Shown piece after piece: positions 1-11,600 of a stretch of 64,000 nt of DNA. The notes beneath the pieces are model-generated. The model made no database searches. It was not told the origin of the DNA and saw nothing but the letters and a program-made list of their open reading frames with translations. The DNA comes from Clostridium saccharobutylicum DSM 13864 (GTDB taxonomy: Bacteria; Bacillota; Clostridia; Clostridiales; Clostridiaceae), in NCBI RefSeq assembly GCF_000473995.1, contig NC_022571.1, positions 12,501-76,500 on the forward strand, in the 5' to 3' direction. The stretch's first letter is position 1, and every line of letters starts with the position of its first letter. The position numbers and the translations under genes are program-made.

Positions 1-1671
<1,671 letters not shown>

Positions 1672-1708
1672 TATAATCAAGTTGTAATACATTAAGAACT
1701 ATGTGCAA

Positions 1709-1734
1709 TTTTGAAAGAGCAAAATCTTTCAAAA
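1709..1734 (+). other. Hairpin in 23S-5S spacer
   Basis: A perfect 10-bp stem (TTTTGAAAGA with TCTTTCAAAA) and a 6-nt loop lie between 23S and 5S. No T-tract follows on this strand, so it is more likely a processing stem than a terminator. This is inference from the sequence only. Confidence 0.45.
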
Positions 1735-1740
1735 AAATGT

Positions 1741-1769
1741 TTGACATATTGATAATTAATGTGTATAAT
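1741..1769 (+). promoter_or_regulatory. Consensus sigma-A promoter directly before 5S rRNA
   Basis: TTGACA (1741-1746), 17-bp spacer, TATAAT (1764-1769): both hexamers are perfect. The predicted start near 1776 is only about 5 nt before the mature 5S end. It would let 5S and the two following tRNAs be transcribed independently of the long rRNA transcript. Confidence 0.75.
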
Positions 1770-1780
1770 ATTAATGAAAA

Positions 1781-1897
1781 TCTGGTAATGATGGCATAGA
1801 GGTAACACTCCTTCCCATTCCGAACAGGACAGTTAAGGTCTATAGCGCTGATGGTACTGCATGGGAGACTGTGTGGAAGAGTAAGACGTTGCCAGGT
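1781..1897 (+). rRNA. rrf: 5S ribosomal RNA
   Basis: About 117 nt. The ends pair as helix I (CTGGTAATG with CGTTGCCAG), and the central CCATTCCGAACAGGACAGTTAAG segment region matches the conserved 5S loop B/C. It is downstream of 23S and upstream of two tRNAs, the normal clostridial rrn order. Its own promoter sits just upstream at 1741-1769. Confidence 0.95.
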
Positions 1898-1905
1898 AAT
1901 AAAAA

Positions 1906-1982
1906 GGATCTTTAGCTCAGTTGGTTAGAGCAACCGGCTCATAACCGGTAGGTCTAGGGTTCGAGTCCCTGAAGGTCCACCA
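1906..1982 (+). tRNA. tRNA with CAT anticodon (elongator Met or Ile2)
   Basis: A 77-nt cloverleaf with encoded CCA. Acceptor GGATCTT pairs with AAGGTCC, and the anticodon loop CTCATAA has CAT at 1940-1942. The discriminator base is A. The body resembles bacterial tRNA-Ile2, whose CAT is lysidine-modified by TilS, as well as elongator Met; acceptor pairs U4-A69 and C5-G68 do not settle it. It is not an initiator, because the first acceptor pair is a normal G-C pair. It sits just behind 5S and just before tRNA-Ala. Confidence 0.9.
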
Positions 1983-1983
1983 T

Positions 1984-2059
1984 GGGGGTATAGCTCAGTT
2001 GGGAGAGCACCTGCCTTGCACGCAGGGGGTCAAGAGTTCGAATCTCTTTATCTCCACCA
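1984..2059 (+). tRNA. tRNA-Ala (TGC)
   Basis: A 76-nt cloverleaf with encoded CCA. The anticodon loop CTTGCAC has TGC at 2017-2019. Acceptor GGGGGTA pairs with TATCTCC through two G-U pairs and keeps the G3-U70 alanine identity pair. One base separates it from the preceding tRNA. Confidence 0.95.
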
Positions 2060-2060
2060 A

Positions 2061-2092
2061 AAAAAGTTATGAAGTATTTCATAACTTTTTTT
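2061..2092 (+). terminator. Intrinsic terminator of the rrn-tRNA operon
   Basis: GTTATGAA (2066-2073) pairs with TTCATAAC (2078-2085) around a 4-nt loop. The stem is flanked by an A-run and followed by seven T residues. Confidence 0.85.
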
Positions 2093-2151
2093 ATTATGTA
2101 TATAATTAAGTTCATTTTAGTATATGAAATATAATAAGGGGATATATAAAT

Positions 2152-2661
2152 ATGCAATTTTATAGAATTAAACAATTTTATTGGGCAGTTCAATCTTTAA
2201 TAAAGAAGGATGACTTTGCAATATTGAATAAATACCTTAATTCAGAACAATTAAATTTATTTATGAAAATAAGTAAATCGGAAAGACAACATTCAATAAG
2301 AGTATGTAAGTCAGCCATAAATTATATATATGATAAAAACATTTCCAATATTGATAAGAATAAAATGAGTAAATGTGCATTATTACATGATATAGGAAAA
2401 TCACAAGTTAGAATAAATATATTTGAGAAAAGTTTTGTTGTTATTATGAATAAGATTACTTTAGGAAGCTTTTTAAAGTATAATAAAATTAAGAGAATAA
2501 GTAATTATTATAATCATCCTAGAATTGGAGCAAAGCTGTTAAGAGATTCTGGTGAAAAGGATGAAGAGATAATTGAATGCATAGAACAACATCATAATGA
2601 AGAAATTAAAGAGAAAAGCATTTATTTAAAAATATTAATGATATGTGATAATTGTAATTAA
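2152..2661 (+). CDS. HD-domain phosphohydrolase family protein
   Basis: 169 residues with a single compact HD domain. The metal-binding residues visible are H47 (QHSIRV), the H79-D80 doublet in LLHDIGK, a later NHPR histidine and the QHHNE pair near 143. HD proteins of this size hydrolyse phosphoesters, often nucleotides; the substrate cannot be told from sequence. It lacks the GYP extension of c-di-GMP phosphodiesterases. AAGGGG lies 8-10 nt before the ATG. It is the first gene after the rrn-tRNA terminator and is separated from niaR by 111 bp, so it may be transcribed on its own. No membrane segment is seen. Confidence 0.8.
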   Translation: MQFYRIKQFYWAVQSLIKKDDFAILNKYLNSEQLNLFMKISKSERQHSIRVCKSAINYIYDKNISNIDKNKMSKCALLHDIGKSQVRINIFEKSFVVIMNKITLGSFLKYNKIKRISNYYNHPRIGAKLLRDSGEKDEEIIECIEQHHNEEIKEKSIYLKILMICDNCN

Positions 2662-2772
2662 TATTATTTGGTTAATTTATGGATGATAATTAGAGTTACT
2701 ATAAATAGTGCTTTAAGTAAATTGTAGGGGAAAGAAATTTACTAAGAGAAAATTCTTTTTCAGGAGGTCAAT

Positions 2773-3285
2773 ATGAATTCTATTGAACGAAGAGATAGTA
2801 TAATTAAGTTATTATTAGAGAGCAATAAGCCATTAAAAGGTACTACTATAGCTGAAAAATATGCTGTAACCAGACAAGTAATTGTAAAGGATATAGCTAT
2901 TCTTAGAGCTAAGGGAGAAAATATAATAGCAACGCCAGATGGATATATAGTAAATAATAATGAAGGGAAAGTTAAAGCTATTATAGCTGTGACTCACGAT
3001 AAAGAGCAAATGTTTGAGGAAATGAGCATAGTAATTAAATATGGGGGGATAATTGAAGATGTTATAGTAGAACATCCGTTATATGGTGAGATAAAAGGAA
3101 TGCTTATGATTAAAAATTTTAATGAATTAAATAAGTTTATTATAAAGTATAAGGAACAAAAAGCAAAATTATTATCAGTATTAACTAATGGAGTTCATCT
3201 TCATACTATAGCAGCAGATACTGAAGATGATATTGAATTAATAATATCAGAATTAAAAGAACGTAACTTTGTGGTTTCAGATTAG
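2773..3285 (+). CDS. niaR: 3H-domain transcriptional repressor, NiaR-like
   Basis: 170 residues. An N-terminal winged helix-turn-helix (about 5-60, HTH_11 type) is followed by a 3H domain whose histidines are all present: H75 (VTHDKE), H101 in the HPLYGE motif, and H142/H144 in GVHLHT. Family knowledge: NiaR proteins repress niacin uptake and NAD synthesis genes in Firmicutes when nicotinic acid binds the metal-containing 3H domain. No NAD biosynthesis gene is adjacent; the next gene is an FAD oxidoreductase 12 bp downstream, probably in the same operon. A strong AGGAGG precedes the ATG. The family call is firm, the exact regulon is not. Confidence 0.75.
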   Translation: MNSIERRDSIIKLLLESNKPLKGTTIAEKYAVTRQVIVKDIAILRAKGENIIATPDGYIVNNNEGKVKAIIAVTHDKEQMFEEMSIVIKYGGIIEDVIVEHPLYGEIKGMLMIKNFNELNKFIIKYKEQKAKLLSVLTNGVHLHTIAADTEDDIELIISELKERNFVVSD

Positions 3286-3297
3286 GAGGATTAAGTT

Positions 3298-4692
3298 ATG
3301 GATTATGATGTATTAATTTTAGGTGGCGGTATAGTTGGTTGTGCAGTAGCTTATGAGTTATCTAAATATAATATAAATATAGCTTTAATTGAAAAAGATT
3401 ATGACGTAGCCAATGATGTTTCTCTTGTTAATACAGCTGTCGTTTATGATGGATCGGAAACATCTGATTATGTAATGGCTAAGCTAGAGAATTCTGGAAT
3501 GAAGTTAATTCAAAAGCATTGTGAGAAATTTAATTTACCATATAAAAGAGTAGGTGCATTAAGAATTTCTTCAAATGATAGTGGCAATAAGCGATTAGAT
3601 ATTATGTATAATAAGGCTAATGAACGTGGCATTTTAGGAGTTCACTTAATAGAAGATAATGCTATTTATGATATAGAGCCAAATTTAAAGATAAAAGCAG
3701 AAAAAGCACTATATTCAGAAAATATTGCGGTTATTTCACCTTACAATTTAGCCATTTCATATGCTGAAGTTGCTGCTGATAATGGAGTGAATTTTAGATT
3801 AGAAGAAGAGGTTATTGATATTAAGAATGTAAGCAAAGGCTTTAAGGTAACAACTAATAAAAACAAGTTTACTTGTAAGTTCGTGGTTAATACAATACCA
3901 AGTGAAATTTTTGCAGGAAGATATGTAGAAGGCAAAAATGAAGTAATAAATAAAAAAATGAATTATATTTTATTTAATGAAAATTTAGATAATTACATTA
4001 ATAGTGTAATTATTAATGATATAGATGAAGATGCTTTTGTAATAAATATACCAACAGCATCAAAAGAAAATTTAATTGGGATAAAGGGATATGATTTTTT
4101 AAGTTTAGAGGATGGATTACAATTATCTAAGAGTATTTTACAGGATGTAAAAAAGGAAGTAGTTATGAATATTTTTACTGAAACATACAGTAAAGGTAAT
4201 ACGTTAATTGATGATAATAAGATTCAAGATGGATATATAAAAGTTACTGGAAGTCATTATAGTAAGATAACAATTGCACCTGCTATTGCTGAAAAGATTG
4301 AAGAATCATTAAAAACTAATATGAATATAACTAAGAAGAGAGACTATGTTGATAAGAATAGGGAAATGTATACATTTAAGAATATGTCTAAAGAACAAAG
4401 AAATGAGATAATTGCTTTAGATTCAAGGTATGGAAACATAATATGTAGTTGTAATAATGTTACAGAAGGTGAAATCATAGATTGTATTAGAAGGCCACTT
4501 GGTGCAAGAACTGTAGAAGGAGTTAAAAGACGTACAGGAATAGGTCTAGGTAGCTGTAATGGTTCTTATTGTAAAATGAAAATTATAAAAATTTTAGCTA
4601 GAGAAATGAATGAAAGTCCTTTAAGCATAGTATATGATTCGATGGATTCAAAGGTATTAGTTAGCAGAATTAAAGAATTTAATGAAATCTAA
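3298..4692 (+). CDS. FAD-dependent oxidoreductase with C-terminal BFD-like [2Fe-2S] domain
   Basis: 464 residues. The N-terminal Rossmann motif GGGIVG (9-14) and the following E-K dinucleotide region mark a DAO/glycerol-3-phosphate-dehydrogenase-type flavoprotein. The last 80 residues hold C383-x-C385 and C420-x4-C425 in CSCNNVTE...GSCNGSYC, the BFD-like [2Fe-2S] ligand pattern. Such proteins oxidise glycerol-3-phosphate or related 2-hydroxy acids; the substrate here is not certain. GGAGG lies upstream of the ATG, 12 bp after niaR. The following small gene resembles DUF1667, normally the third partner of this enzyme type, but the usual middle gene (a pyridine-nucleotide-disulphide oxidoreductase) is absent. 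Confidence 0.8.
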   Translation: MDYDVLILGGGIVGCAVAYELSKYNINIALIEKDYDVANDVSLVNTAVVYDGSETSDYVMAKLENSGMKLIQKHCEKFNLPYKRVGALRISSNDSGNKRLDIMYNKANERGILGVHLIEDNAIYDIEPNLKIKAEKALYSENIAVISPYNLAISYAEVAADNGVNFRLEEEVIDIKNVSKGFKVTTNKNKFTCKFVVNTIPSEIFAGRYVEGKNEVINKKMNYILFNENLDNYINSVIINDIDEDAFVINIPTASKENLIGIKGYDFLSLEDGLQLSKSILQDVKKEVVMNIFTETYSKGNTLIDDNKIQDGYIKVTGSHYSKITIAPAIAEKIEESLKTNMNITKKRDYVDKNREMYTFKNMSKEQRNEIIALDSRYGNIICSCNNVTEGEIIDCIRRPLGARTVEGVKRRTGIGLGSCNGSYCKMKIIKILAREMNESPLSIVYDSMDSKVLVSRIKEFNEI

Positions 4693-4708
4693 CTAGGAGG
4701 AAATTAAA

Positions 4709-4936
4709 ATGAGCAATAAAGATATTTTTACAAGTTTGGTTAGAATAAAGGGTGATTTAAATAACAAAGTTGCATCTGTAAAAAGTACTAAGCCTATAGA
4801 AAAGGAGTTATGGAGGGAGTTTTCCAAAGTTCTTAGTAGAATATATATAAGTACTCCTATTGATATCGGAGATATCATTTGTAAGAATATAATGAATACA
4901 GGTATAGATATTGTTTGTACAAGAAGGATTGATTGA
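4709..4936 (+). CDS. Small protein resembling the C-terminal half of DUF1667
   Basis: 75 residues. The stretch V-K-S-T-K-P-I-x-K-E followed by P-I-D-I-G-D-I-I and N-x-x-x-T-G-I-D-I-V-x-T-R matches, from memory, the C-terminal half of DUF1667 proteins encoded beside GlpO-like oxidoreductases. The usual N-terminal cysteine-rich section (CxxCPxGC) is missing, and only two scattered cysteines remain. AGGAGG precedes the ATG and the gene is 16 bp after the FAD oxidoreductase, so co-expression is likely. Function unknown; probably an accessory subunit. Confidence 0.65.
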   Translation: MSNKDIFTSLVRIKGDLNNKVASVKSTKPIEKELWREFSKVLSRIYISTPIDIGDIICKNIMNTGIDIVCTRRID

Positions 4937-5040
4937 TATTTTTTATATGCTTTGATGTATATATAAATTAAAATTTCTAAGGAAAGTTAAGTTAGTGTTA
5001 CATTATTTGAGTATAAATTATTTTTTGTAACACATATATA

Positions 5041-5070
5041 TTGACAAATATAGGTGTTTTGTAATATATT
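5041..5070 (+). promoter_or_regulatory. serS promoter
   Basis: TTGACA (5041-5046), 18-bp spacer, TATATT (5065-5070). It lies immediately upstream of the serine T-box leader. Confidence 0.7.
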
Positions 5071-5076
5071 AAATTT

Positions 5077-5309
5077 AAGTTAATATAAAAACCTGTGATG
5101 AGAATAGTAATAATATTATGATTTTTAGAGAGTCAGTGGTTAGGTGTAAACTGATAATTGTAGATTATGAATCCACCTCTGAGGGACTGCGATGAGTAGT
5201 ACGGTATATATCGTTAAATAGTTAAGTGGATAGTATTTTTAATACTATCAATTAGGGTGGCAACGCGGAGTTCTTCGTCCCTTGTATGGGAAGAAGGACT
5301 CTTTTTTTA
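5077..5309 (+). promoter_or_regulatory. T-box riboswitch (serine), serS leader
   Basis: The leader contains AGAGAGTCAGTGG near 5129 (stem I base), a specifier region GAATCCACCT with Ser codon TCC at 5172-5174, and the antiterminator T-box AGGGTGGCAACGCGG at 5254-5268. An intrinsic terminator follows: GAGTTCTTCGTCCC pairs with GGGAAGAAGGACTC and runs into a T-tract (5267-5309). Uncharged tRNA-Ser would stabilise the antiterminator and switch serS on. The specifier position was set by analogy with the ileS leader here, where ATC occupies the same GAAxxxACCT context. Confidence 0.92.
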
Positions 5310-5313
5310 TTGA

Positions 5314-6624
<1,311 letters not shown>

Positions 6625-6663
6625 TTTGTTATTAAAAAGATATAATATGTAATAAAGCATTAA

Positions 6664-6713
6664 AAGGAAGTATGAATAAGTTATTTTTACATTATAAATT
6701 CATACTTCTTTTT
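6664..6713 (+). terminator. serS terminator
   Basis: AAGTATGAAT (6668-6677) pairs with ATTCATACTT (6698-6707) over a 20-nt loop and is followed by CTTTTT. The rest of 6625-6893 is AT-rich and shows nothing else. Confidence 0.65.
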
Positions 6714-6893
6714 AATAAAACATAATAAGAAGAGAAATAAGTTATTTGTATATTAATATATGTATAAATGAAACGAAGCTATGCAAATTTTTAGTTTTTA
6801 TACATTTTATCTTTAATTATGATGTCAAAATTTCTACTGTATTTAAACATTAATAAATAAAATCATTTATTAAAATAATTTTATTTAAAAGTG

Positions 6894-6922
6894 TTGACAT
6901 AATAATAATTGCTTGCTATAAT
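6894..6922 (+). promoter_or_regulatory. Promoter of tRNA-Ser unit 1
   Basis: TTGACA (6894-6899), 17-bp spacer, TATAAT (6917-6922), both perfect. It lies 20 bp before tRNA-Ser(TGA). Confidence 0.85.
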
Positions 6923-6941
6923 AAATCTTGTCGTAAGACGT

Positions 6942-7032
6942 GGAAAGATGGTCGAGTTGGTTTAAGGCACCGGTCTTGAAAACCGGCGTGCGTGTAAGCG
7001 TACCTAGGGTTCGAATCCCTATCTTTCCGCCA
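6942..7032 (+). tRNA. tRNA-Ser (TGA), copy 1
   Basis: 91 nt with the long class II variable arm and encoded CCA. Acceptor GGAAAGA pairs with TCTTTCC, and the anticodon TGA is at 6977-6979. It reads UCN serine codons. An identical gene lies at 7678-7768. Confidence 0.97.
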
Positions 7033-7067
7033 TTTTTTTTATCTAAAAATAAAGATAGAAGGCACAT

Positions 7068-7158
7068 GGAGAATTACTCAAGTGGCTGAAGAGGCGCCCC
7101 TGCTAAGGGCGTAGGTCGGGTAACTGGCGCCCGGGTTCAAATCCCGGATTCTCCGCCA
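7068..7158 (+). tRNA. tRNA-Ser (GCT), copy 1
   Basis: 91 nt, class II tRNA with encoded CCA. Acceptor GGAGAAT pairs with ATTCTCC, and anticodon GCT is at 7102-7104. It reads AGC/AGU. It is 35 bp after tRNA-Ser(TGA), in the same transcript. An identical copy lies at 7803-7893. Confidence 0.97.
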
Positions 7159-7191
7159 AAGCATCTAATATTTTATTAGATGCTTTTTTAT
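7158..7191 (+). terminator. Terminator of tRNA-Ser unit 1
   Basis: AAAGCATCTAATA pairs with TATTAGATGCTTT around a short loop and ends in a T-run. Confidence 0.85.
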
Positions 7192-7629
7192 ATTTAGAAA
7201 AGTATAAAAATTCTGAAGTGCAAACTATAGTGATATCAATGTTTTAAAGAGTACAAAGTATAACAAGTTTATTATAAAGTAGACATGGTGAAGTAAATTT
7301 GTTATTATTGACGAAATTATGATAAATCAAAATATTACGATAATGTTTGAAAGTATCAAAAAATATATTGTGCTAAGCAAAGTTTAGTGTTATATATATG
7401 GTACAATATGATTTATTCATTACTTAGTGATACTGTACATAACTTTAATTTAGAATTCAATTTTTAACATATATATTTCTTTATTTTATTATATGGAAAG
7501 TTATAAAAATAAAATTTTAAACTATTCATTTCATAATTTAGATTTTTCAATAAAATTAAGTTAATGTTGCTCATTTTAATATAAATTGTCCTTGGTAAAA
7601 TATACATTAATGAAAAATAAAAAAATATG
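7192..7629. other. AT-rich spacer between tRNA-Ser units, no gene seen
   Basis: No reading frame with a credible ribosome-binding site, no RNA fold and no obvious repeat was found here. It separates two nearly identical promoter-tRNA-tRNA-terminator cassettes. Confidence 0.5.
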
Positions 7630-7658
7630 TTGACACATATTAAAATCATTGCTATAAT
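7630..7658 (+). promoter_or_regulatory. Promoter of tRNA-Ser unit 2
   Basis: TTGACA (7630-7635), 17-bp spacer, TATAAT (7653-7658). It is the same perfect architecture as unit 1, and the leader up to the tRNA (TGTCG..AGACGT) is nearly identical. Confidence 0.85.
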
Positions 7659-7677
7659 AAATCATGTCGTGAGACGT

Positions 7678-7768
7678 GGAAAGATGGTCGAGTTGGTTTA
7701 AGGCACCGGTCTTGAAAACCGGCGTGCGTGTAAGCGTACCTAGGGTTCGAATCCCTATCTTTCCGCCA
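7678..7768 (+). tRNA. tRNA-Ser (TGA), copy 2
   Basis: Sequence identical to the gene at 6942-7032: 91 nt, long variable arm, anticodon TGA, encoded CCA. Confidence 0.97.
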
Positions 7769-7802
7769 TTTAATATAATAATAAAAAATGCAGAAGGCAC
7801 AT

Positions 7803-7893
7803 GGAGAATTACTCAAGTGGCTGAAGAGGCGCCCCTGCTAAGGGCGTAGGTCGGGTAACTGGCGCCCGGGTTCAAATCCCGGATTCTCCGCCA
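7803..7893 (+). tRNA. tRNA-Ser (GCT), copy 2
   Basis: Sequence identical to the gene at 7068-7158: 91 nt, anticodon GCT, encoded CCA. Confidence 0.97.
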
Positions 7894-7927
7894 AAAACAT
7901 CTAACATTATGTTAGATGTTTTTTTGT
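7894..7927 (+). terminator. Terminator of tRNA-Ser unit 2
   Basis: ACATCTAAC (7898-7906) pairs with GTTAGATGT (7911-7919) and is followed by a T-run. Its sequence is related to the unit 1 terminator. Confidence 0.85.
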
Positions 7928-8077
7928 TTTGTAAATTTTTATATAATCATTTATTATATATTTTAATACTTATTTCTAAAAAGTTACAGTATTGAATAAT
8001 ATATTATAAAGCAAAAATATAATGATGATACATAGTATAATTATATAAGAGAGATTAATCAGATAAGAAGGTGCATT

Positions 8078-8581
8078 GTGCTTAAAGGAGAGAAAATATA
8101 TTTAAGGTTACTTGAGAAAAGGGATATATTAATGTTGCATAAGTTATGTAATGAAGAGGAAGTTAAAAAATACAATATAATATCGAGTGATATTAATGAA
8201 GATAAAAATAATCTCAAACAGACAAACTTAAGAAAAGCTTTAAGCATAATTAACGAAAAAAATGTTTTAGTTGGTTTTATAACATATAAGGAAAGTGATT
8301 ATTGTCAAAATGTATATTCTATTGGAATTACAATAGGAAGTAGGTATTGGAATAGGTCTTATGGGCAAGACTCTATAAAAGTATTATTAAAATATTTATT
8401 TGAAGAGTTGAATGCTATACGGGTAGAATTAGAAGTAATCAAATCAAATTTTAGAGCAATAAATTGTTATAAAAAATGTGGGTTTAGGGAATGTGGAATT
8501 AGATATAATAGGTGTTGTATAGATGGATCAGATGTTGATACTGTAATTATGAGCATACGTAATGATAAATCCAACATCTAA
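8078..8581 (+). CDS. GNAT-family N-acetyltransferase, RimJ/RimL-like
   Basis: 167 residues. The N-terminus (LKGEKIYLRLLEKRD) and the motif A-like segment SRYWNRSYGQDSIK followed by IKSNFRAINCYKKCGF are typical of Acetyltransf_3 proteins, which acetylate protein N-termini, ribosomal proteins or small amines with acetyl-CoA. The substrate is unknown. The start is GTG at 8078 with AAGAAGG 5-9 nt upstream; no ATG start is as well placed. It lies 39 bp upstream of addB but is unlikely to be functionally tied to it. Confidence 0.8.
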   Translation: MLKGEKIYLRLLEKRDILMLHKLCNEEEVKKYNIISSDINEDKNNLKQTNLRKALSIINEKNVLVGFITYKESDYCQNVYSIGITIGSRYWNRSYGQDSIKVLLKYLFEELNAIRVELEVIKSNFRAINCYKKCGFRECGIRYNRCCIDGSDVDTVIMSIRNDKSNI

Positions 8582-8620
8582 TAATAAAAGTTGATTATTA
8601 GATCTAGAGGTGAAAAATAG

Positions 8621-11600
8621 ATGAGTATAAGATTTATATATGGTAGGGCTGGGACTGGGAAAAGTGAATTTTGCATAAATGAAATAAAGAAAAAAATCGA
8701 AAAAAGTGAGGATTATAAGTTAATTTTATTAGTTCCAGAGCAATATACATTCAATACTGAAAATAAGATTTTAAAAAGTATTGGTGAAATAGCTCTTTTA
8801 AGAACCGAAGTTTTGAGTTTTAAGAGGATGGCTCACACAGTATTTGAAGAATGTGGCGGACGTGTTAAAGAGATAATAAAAGAATCAGGAAAAAACATGT
8901 TGATTCATAAAGTATTAAATGAAAATATTGATTCTTTAGAATACTTTAAAAAAATATCAAGAGAACAGGGTTTTAATGAAATTATAGCAGATATTATTTC
9001 GGAATTTAAAAAGTATAATGTTAATATTGAAAATTTAGTAGAAATAGATAAAAGTATTAATGATATAGAATTAGTGCAAAAAATTAAGGAATTAGCAGTA
9101 ATTTATGATGCTTTTAATTTGAAGATGAATCAAGGATATATTGATAGTGATGATGAATTAACTTTATTAGGAAAAAAGTTATTAAATAGCAATATTTATA
9201 AAGATTGTGAAGTATGGATAGACGAATTTACTAGTTTCACACCTCAACAATTAGAGATTATAAGATTATTGGCAAAAAGGTGCAGAAGAATAAATATAAC
9301 TCTTTGTATGGAAAGTTCATTTATGCAAAAAGAGGATGAAGATATAACAGATGTTTTTAATTCAATAAAGAAAACTGAAATGAGTATAATGAAAATAGTG
9401 GAAGAAAATAATATAGCTTATGATAAGCCTATTGATTTAAATACTAATTTTCCATATAGATTCAAAAATAGTTATGAATTAAGACATATAGAAAAATACT
9501 TTTTTACTTATCCGTTTAATTCATATAAGGGGTTAAATAAAAATGTTTCACTTTATAAAGCAAATAATATATATGATGAGATTGAGAGAGTTGCGAAAAG
9601 CATAGTTAAACTTGTAAGAGATAATGGGTATAGATATAAGGATATATCAGTTGTCTGTAGAAATATTGATGATTATGAGAAAATAACATCAGTAATATTT
9701 AAGGAGTACAATATACCGTATTTTTTAGATAAGAAGCTTCAATTATTAAATAATCCGTTAATTATACTTATAACATCTGCTTTTGAAATCTTGTTTAAGA
9801 ATTGGTCTTATGAAAGTATATTTAAGTATTTAAAAAGTGGGTTAACAGGAATAGAAAGTTTAGATATTGATATATTAGAAAACTTTATATTGGAAAATGG
9901 AGTGAAGGGATATAAGTGGACTGTAAAAGAAATAATTTCTGAAAAATGGTTTCACAATAATAAAGAATTAACAGAAGAGCAAGTGGGAATAGCTGAAATT
10001 ATGGAGGAGATAAGAAGACCACTTATAACTTTTCATAATAAAATAAATGGAAATCATACTGTAAGGGATATTTGTGCTGCTATTTATGAATTTTTAGTTG
10101 ATTTAAAAGCGTTCAAAAGAATAGAATTATGGATTGAGAATTTTGAAAAGCTTGGATTAGAAGATAAGGTTAAGGAATATAGTCAAGTTGAAGGCATAGT
10201 AATAGATATTTTAGATCAAGCAGTTGATGTAATGGGAGGAGAGATTTTAGATTCTTTTGAATTTTTTAAGATATTAAATTCAGGATTCACTAATCAAGAA
10301 ATTGGAGTTATACCAGTAGCTTTAGATCAAGTAAATATTGGTGATGTGGCGAGAATAAAAGGGAGAGATGTAAAAGTACTTTACATAGTTGGAGTTAATG
10401 ATGGTGTGCTGCCTGCAGCCAACAAGGATGAAGGAATATTATCTGATATGGATAGAGAAACATTAAGTAAAATGGGAATAACTTTAGCATCAACAACTAG
10501 AAATAAAATATTTGAGGAACAATTTTTACTATATACTGCATTAACTATAAGCAGTGAATATTTAATGATATCTTATCCAATGGCTGATTTTGAAGGTAAA
10601 TCATTGAGACCTTCAATAGTGATATCAAGAATCAAGAAGATACTTCCTAATTTAATAGAGGAGAGTTCAATATTTGATTTAGTAAGTAATTCAAATATGC
10701 TAAATAAAATTACAACACCAATTCCTACATTTAATGAGTTAATATTAGCGGTGAGAAGAGATTTTGATAAGGAAGACATAGAAGAGTATTGGCCAGAAGT
10801 ATATAACTGGTTTAAACAAAATGAAGAATTTAAGGATAAAATACAAAATATATTTAATGGGCTTAACTATTCTAATATAGGAGATGTAGTAGCTAAAAAG
10901 AAGCTTAGAGAACTTTATCAAAATGATATTGGAAAAATGGTATTTAGTGTATCTAGATTAGAAAAATATGCGAAATGCCCATTTTCTTATTTTGTCCAAT
11001 ATGGACTTAAAGCTAAAAATAGAAAAGTATATGAATTTACACCTCCAGATCTAGGCTCATTTGTTCATGATGTTTTGGATTCATTTACAAATAAAGTTAA
11101 GCATGAAGGAATTTTATGGTCTGACTTAAATAATGAAAAGTGCAGAGAAATGGTTTCTAAGTTAATTGATAAAAGATTAGACGAAGAAAGTAATTCAATA
11201 TTGAATAGTACTAAGAGATTTAAATATTTAGCTCAAAGGTTTAAGCGAGTGATTTCTAAGTCTATTACAATTATAGCAGAGCAAATAAATCAAGGTAAGT
11301 TTGAAGTATTCAAGACTGAATTTGATTTTGGCAGCTATAGTCAAGGTGAAGCAATAACATTAGATTTAAATTCTAATGAAAAAATATACCTGCAAGGAAG
11401 AATTGATAGGATAGATACATTAGATTTAGATGATGAAACTTATGTAAGAATTATAGATTACAAGACAGGTGCTAAGCAGTTTGAGTTAAATGAATTGTAT
11501 CATGGTTTACAAATGCAGTTACTAGTTTATTTAGATGCTTTAATTAAGAATTCTAAATATATATTAGAGAAGCAGGTTAAACCAGGAGGAATATTTTATT

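Noticed and set aside
1954..2193. 79-codon minus-strand frame over the tRNA genes; similar frames at 6885-7067 and 7576-7800
   Set aside because: They read tRNA genes backwards and are a common annotation artefact; tRNA genes explain the sequence.
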